Shown here: piece after piece, positions 6,009 through 6,172 of the stretch
How the letters are laid out: each line of letters starts with the position of its first letter
Position numbering within the stretch: position 1 is the first letter of the stretch
NCBI GenBank assembly: GCA_028876035.1
Contig: JAGWTK010000244.1
Coordinates: forward strand, 1-6,172
Origin: Bacteroidota bacterium
Lineage (GTDB): Bacteria > Bacteroidota > Bacteroidia > Chitinophagales > Chitinophagaceae
DNA length: 6,172 nt
Direction of reading: 5' to 3'
The notes under the pieces: generated by a model
Seen by the model: the letters and a program-made list of their open reading frames with translations, nothing else
What the model was told of the DNA's origin: nothing
Databases searched by the model: none
Program-made: the position numbers and the translations under genes

Positions 6009-6172
6009 CTATATAAGATTCAATCCCTTAACCACTTGCAGCAGCAGCTGTGCATAGATGCCCGCCAGCACGTCATCCGCCATTACACCCCAACCACCCG
6101 GCCATTTTTCCAGTTTCCGGATAAACAGGGGCTTAACAATATCAAAAAAACGAAAAGCAGCAAGCCCGGCGA
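6009..6172 (-). CDS. pgpA: PgpA-family phosphatase, C-terminal fragment (possible phosphatidylinositol-phosphate phosphatase)
   Basis: Partial gene: the start lies beyond the right edge of the window and only the last 53 codons plus a TAG stop are present. The visible protein contains FRFFDIVKP followed by PGGWGVMADDVLAGIYAQ. This is the conserved C-terminal half of phosphatidylglycerophosphatase A (PgpA/YutG), including the paired acidic residues (MADD) of the metal-binding active site and the following membrane helix. Family members are membrane-bound lipid phosphate phosphatases that normally convert phosphatidylglycerophosphate to phosphatidylglycerol. Because it precedes genes for a CDP-alcohol transferase and an Aur1-like enzyme, it may instead dephosphorylate phosphatidylinositol phosphate to phosphatidylinositol, as in the Bacteroides inositol lipid cluster; that is inference. 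Its stop is separated by one base from the next start (TAG-C-ATG), so the two are probably translationally coupled. The family call is firm; the substrate is not determined by the sequence. Confidence 0.88.
   Translation of the reverse strand, partial: AGLAAFRFFDIVKPLFIRKLEKWPGGWGVMADDVLAGIYAQLLLQVVKGLNLI

Noticed and set aside
1..6172. CRISPR array, tRNA or rRNA genes, insertion sequences
   Set aside because: No regularly spaced repeats, transposase or structural RNA pattern was seen; nearly all bases are accounted for by the six genes.
5900..6172. Promoter for the operon within the window
   Set aside because: No gap large enough for a promoter exists between the visible genes, and the first gene continues past the right edge, so the promoter is presumably outside.

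Overview
The window is almost entirely coding and carries six consecutive genes, all on the minus strand. It reads as part of one operon of a Bacteroidota bacterium. Indicators are a DUF5686 outer-membrane protein with an N-terminal carboxypeptidase-regulatory-like domain, a DUF4833 domain, little use of Shine-Dalgarno sites, and a sphingolipid-type gene set. A soil-type Chitinophagaceae/Sphingobacteriia-like organism is my best guess. This rests on protein style only, not on a marker gene.

In transcription order (right to left) the genes are: (1) the C-terminal end of a PgpA-family phosphatase, cut by the window edge (6009-6172); (2) a GtrA-family four-helix membrane protein (5603-6007); (3) an 852-residue outer-membrane beta-barrel protein of the DUF5686 family (3073-5631); (4) a CDP-alcohol phosphatidyltransferase fused to a C-terminal DUF4833 domain (1746-3062); (5) a fatty-acid 2-hydroxylase (FA2H/Scs7-like) di-metal membrane enzyme (1102-1740); (6) an Aur1-like PAP2-superfamily phosphotransferase (188-1102). 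Junctions are 1 nt, a 29-nt overlap, 10 nt, 5 nt and a 1-nt TAATG overlap. Positions 1-187 are non-coding and hold a weak terminator-like hairpin and a short direct repeat.

The combination fits inositol lipid synthesis of the kind described for Bacteroides. A CDP-alcohol transferase joins CDP-diacylglycerol and inositol phosphate to give phosphatidylinositol phosphate. A PgpA-like phosphatase removes the phosphate to give phosphatidylinositol. An Aur1-like enzyme moves phosphoinositol to ceramide, making inositol phosphorylceramide (IPC). This window adds three things to that core: a eukaryote-like fatty-acid 2-hydroxylase, which would give alpha-hydroxylated ceramide or IPC; a DUF4833 domain fused to the transferase through a signal-peptide-like segment; and an outer-membrane barrel plus a GtrA protein that may help move or decorate the product. 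A myo-inositol-phosphate synthase gene would be expected just beyond position 6172. The pathway assignment is inference from family and order; the family calls themselves are strong.
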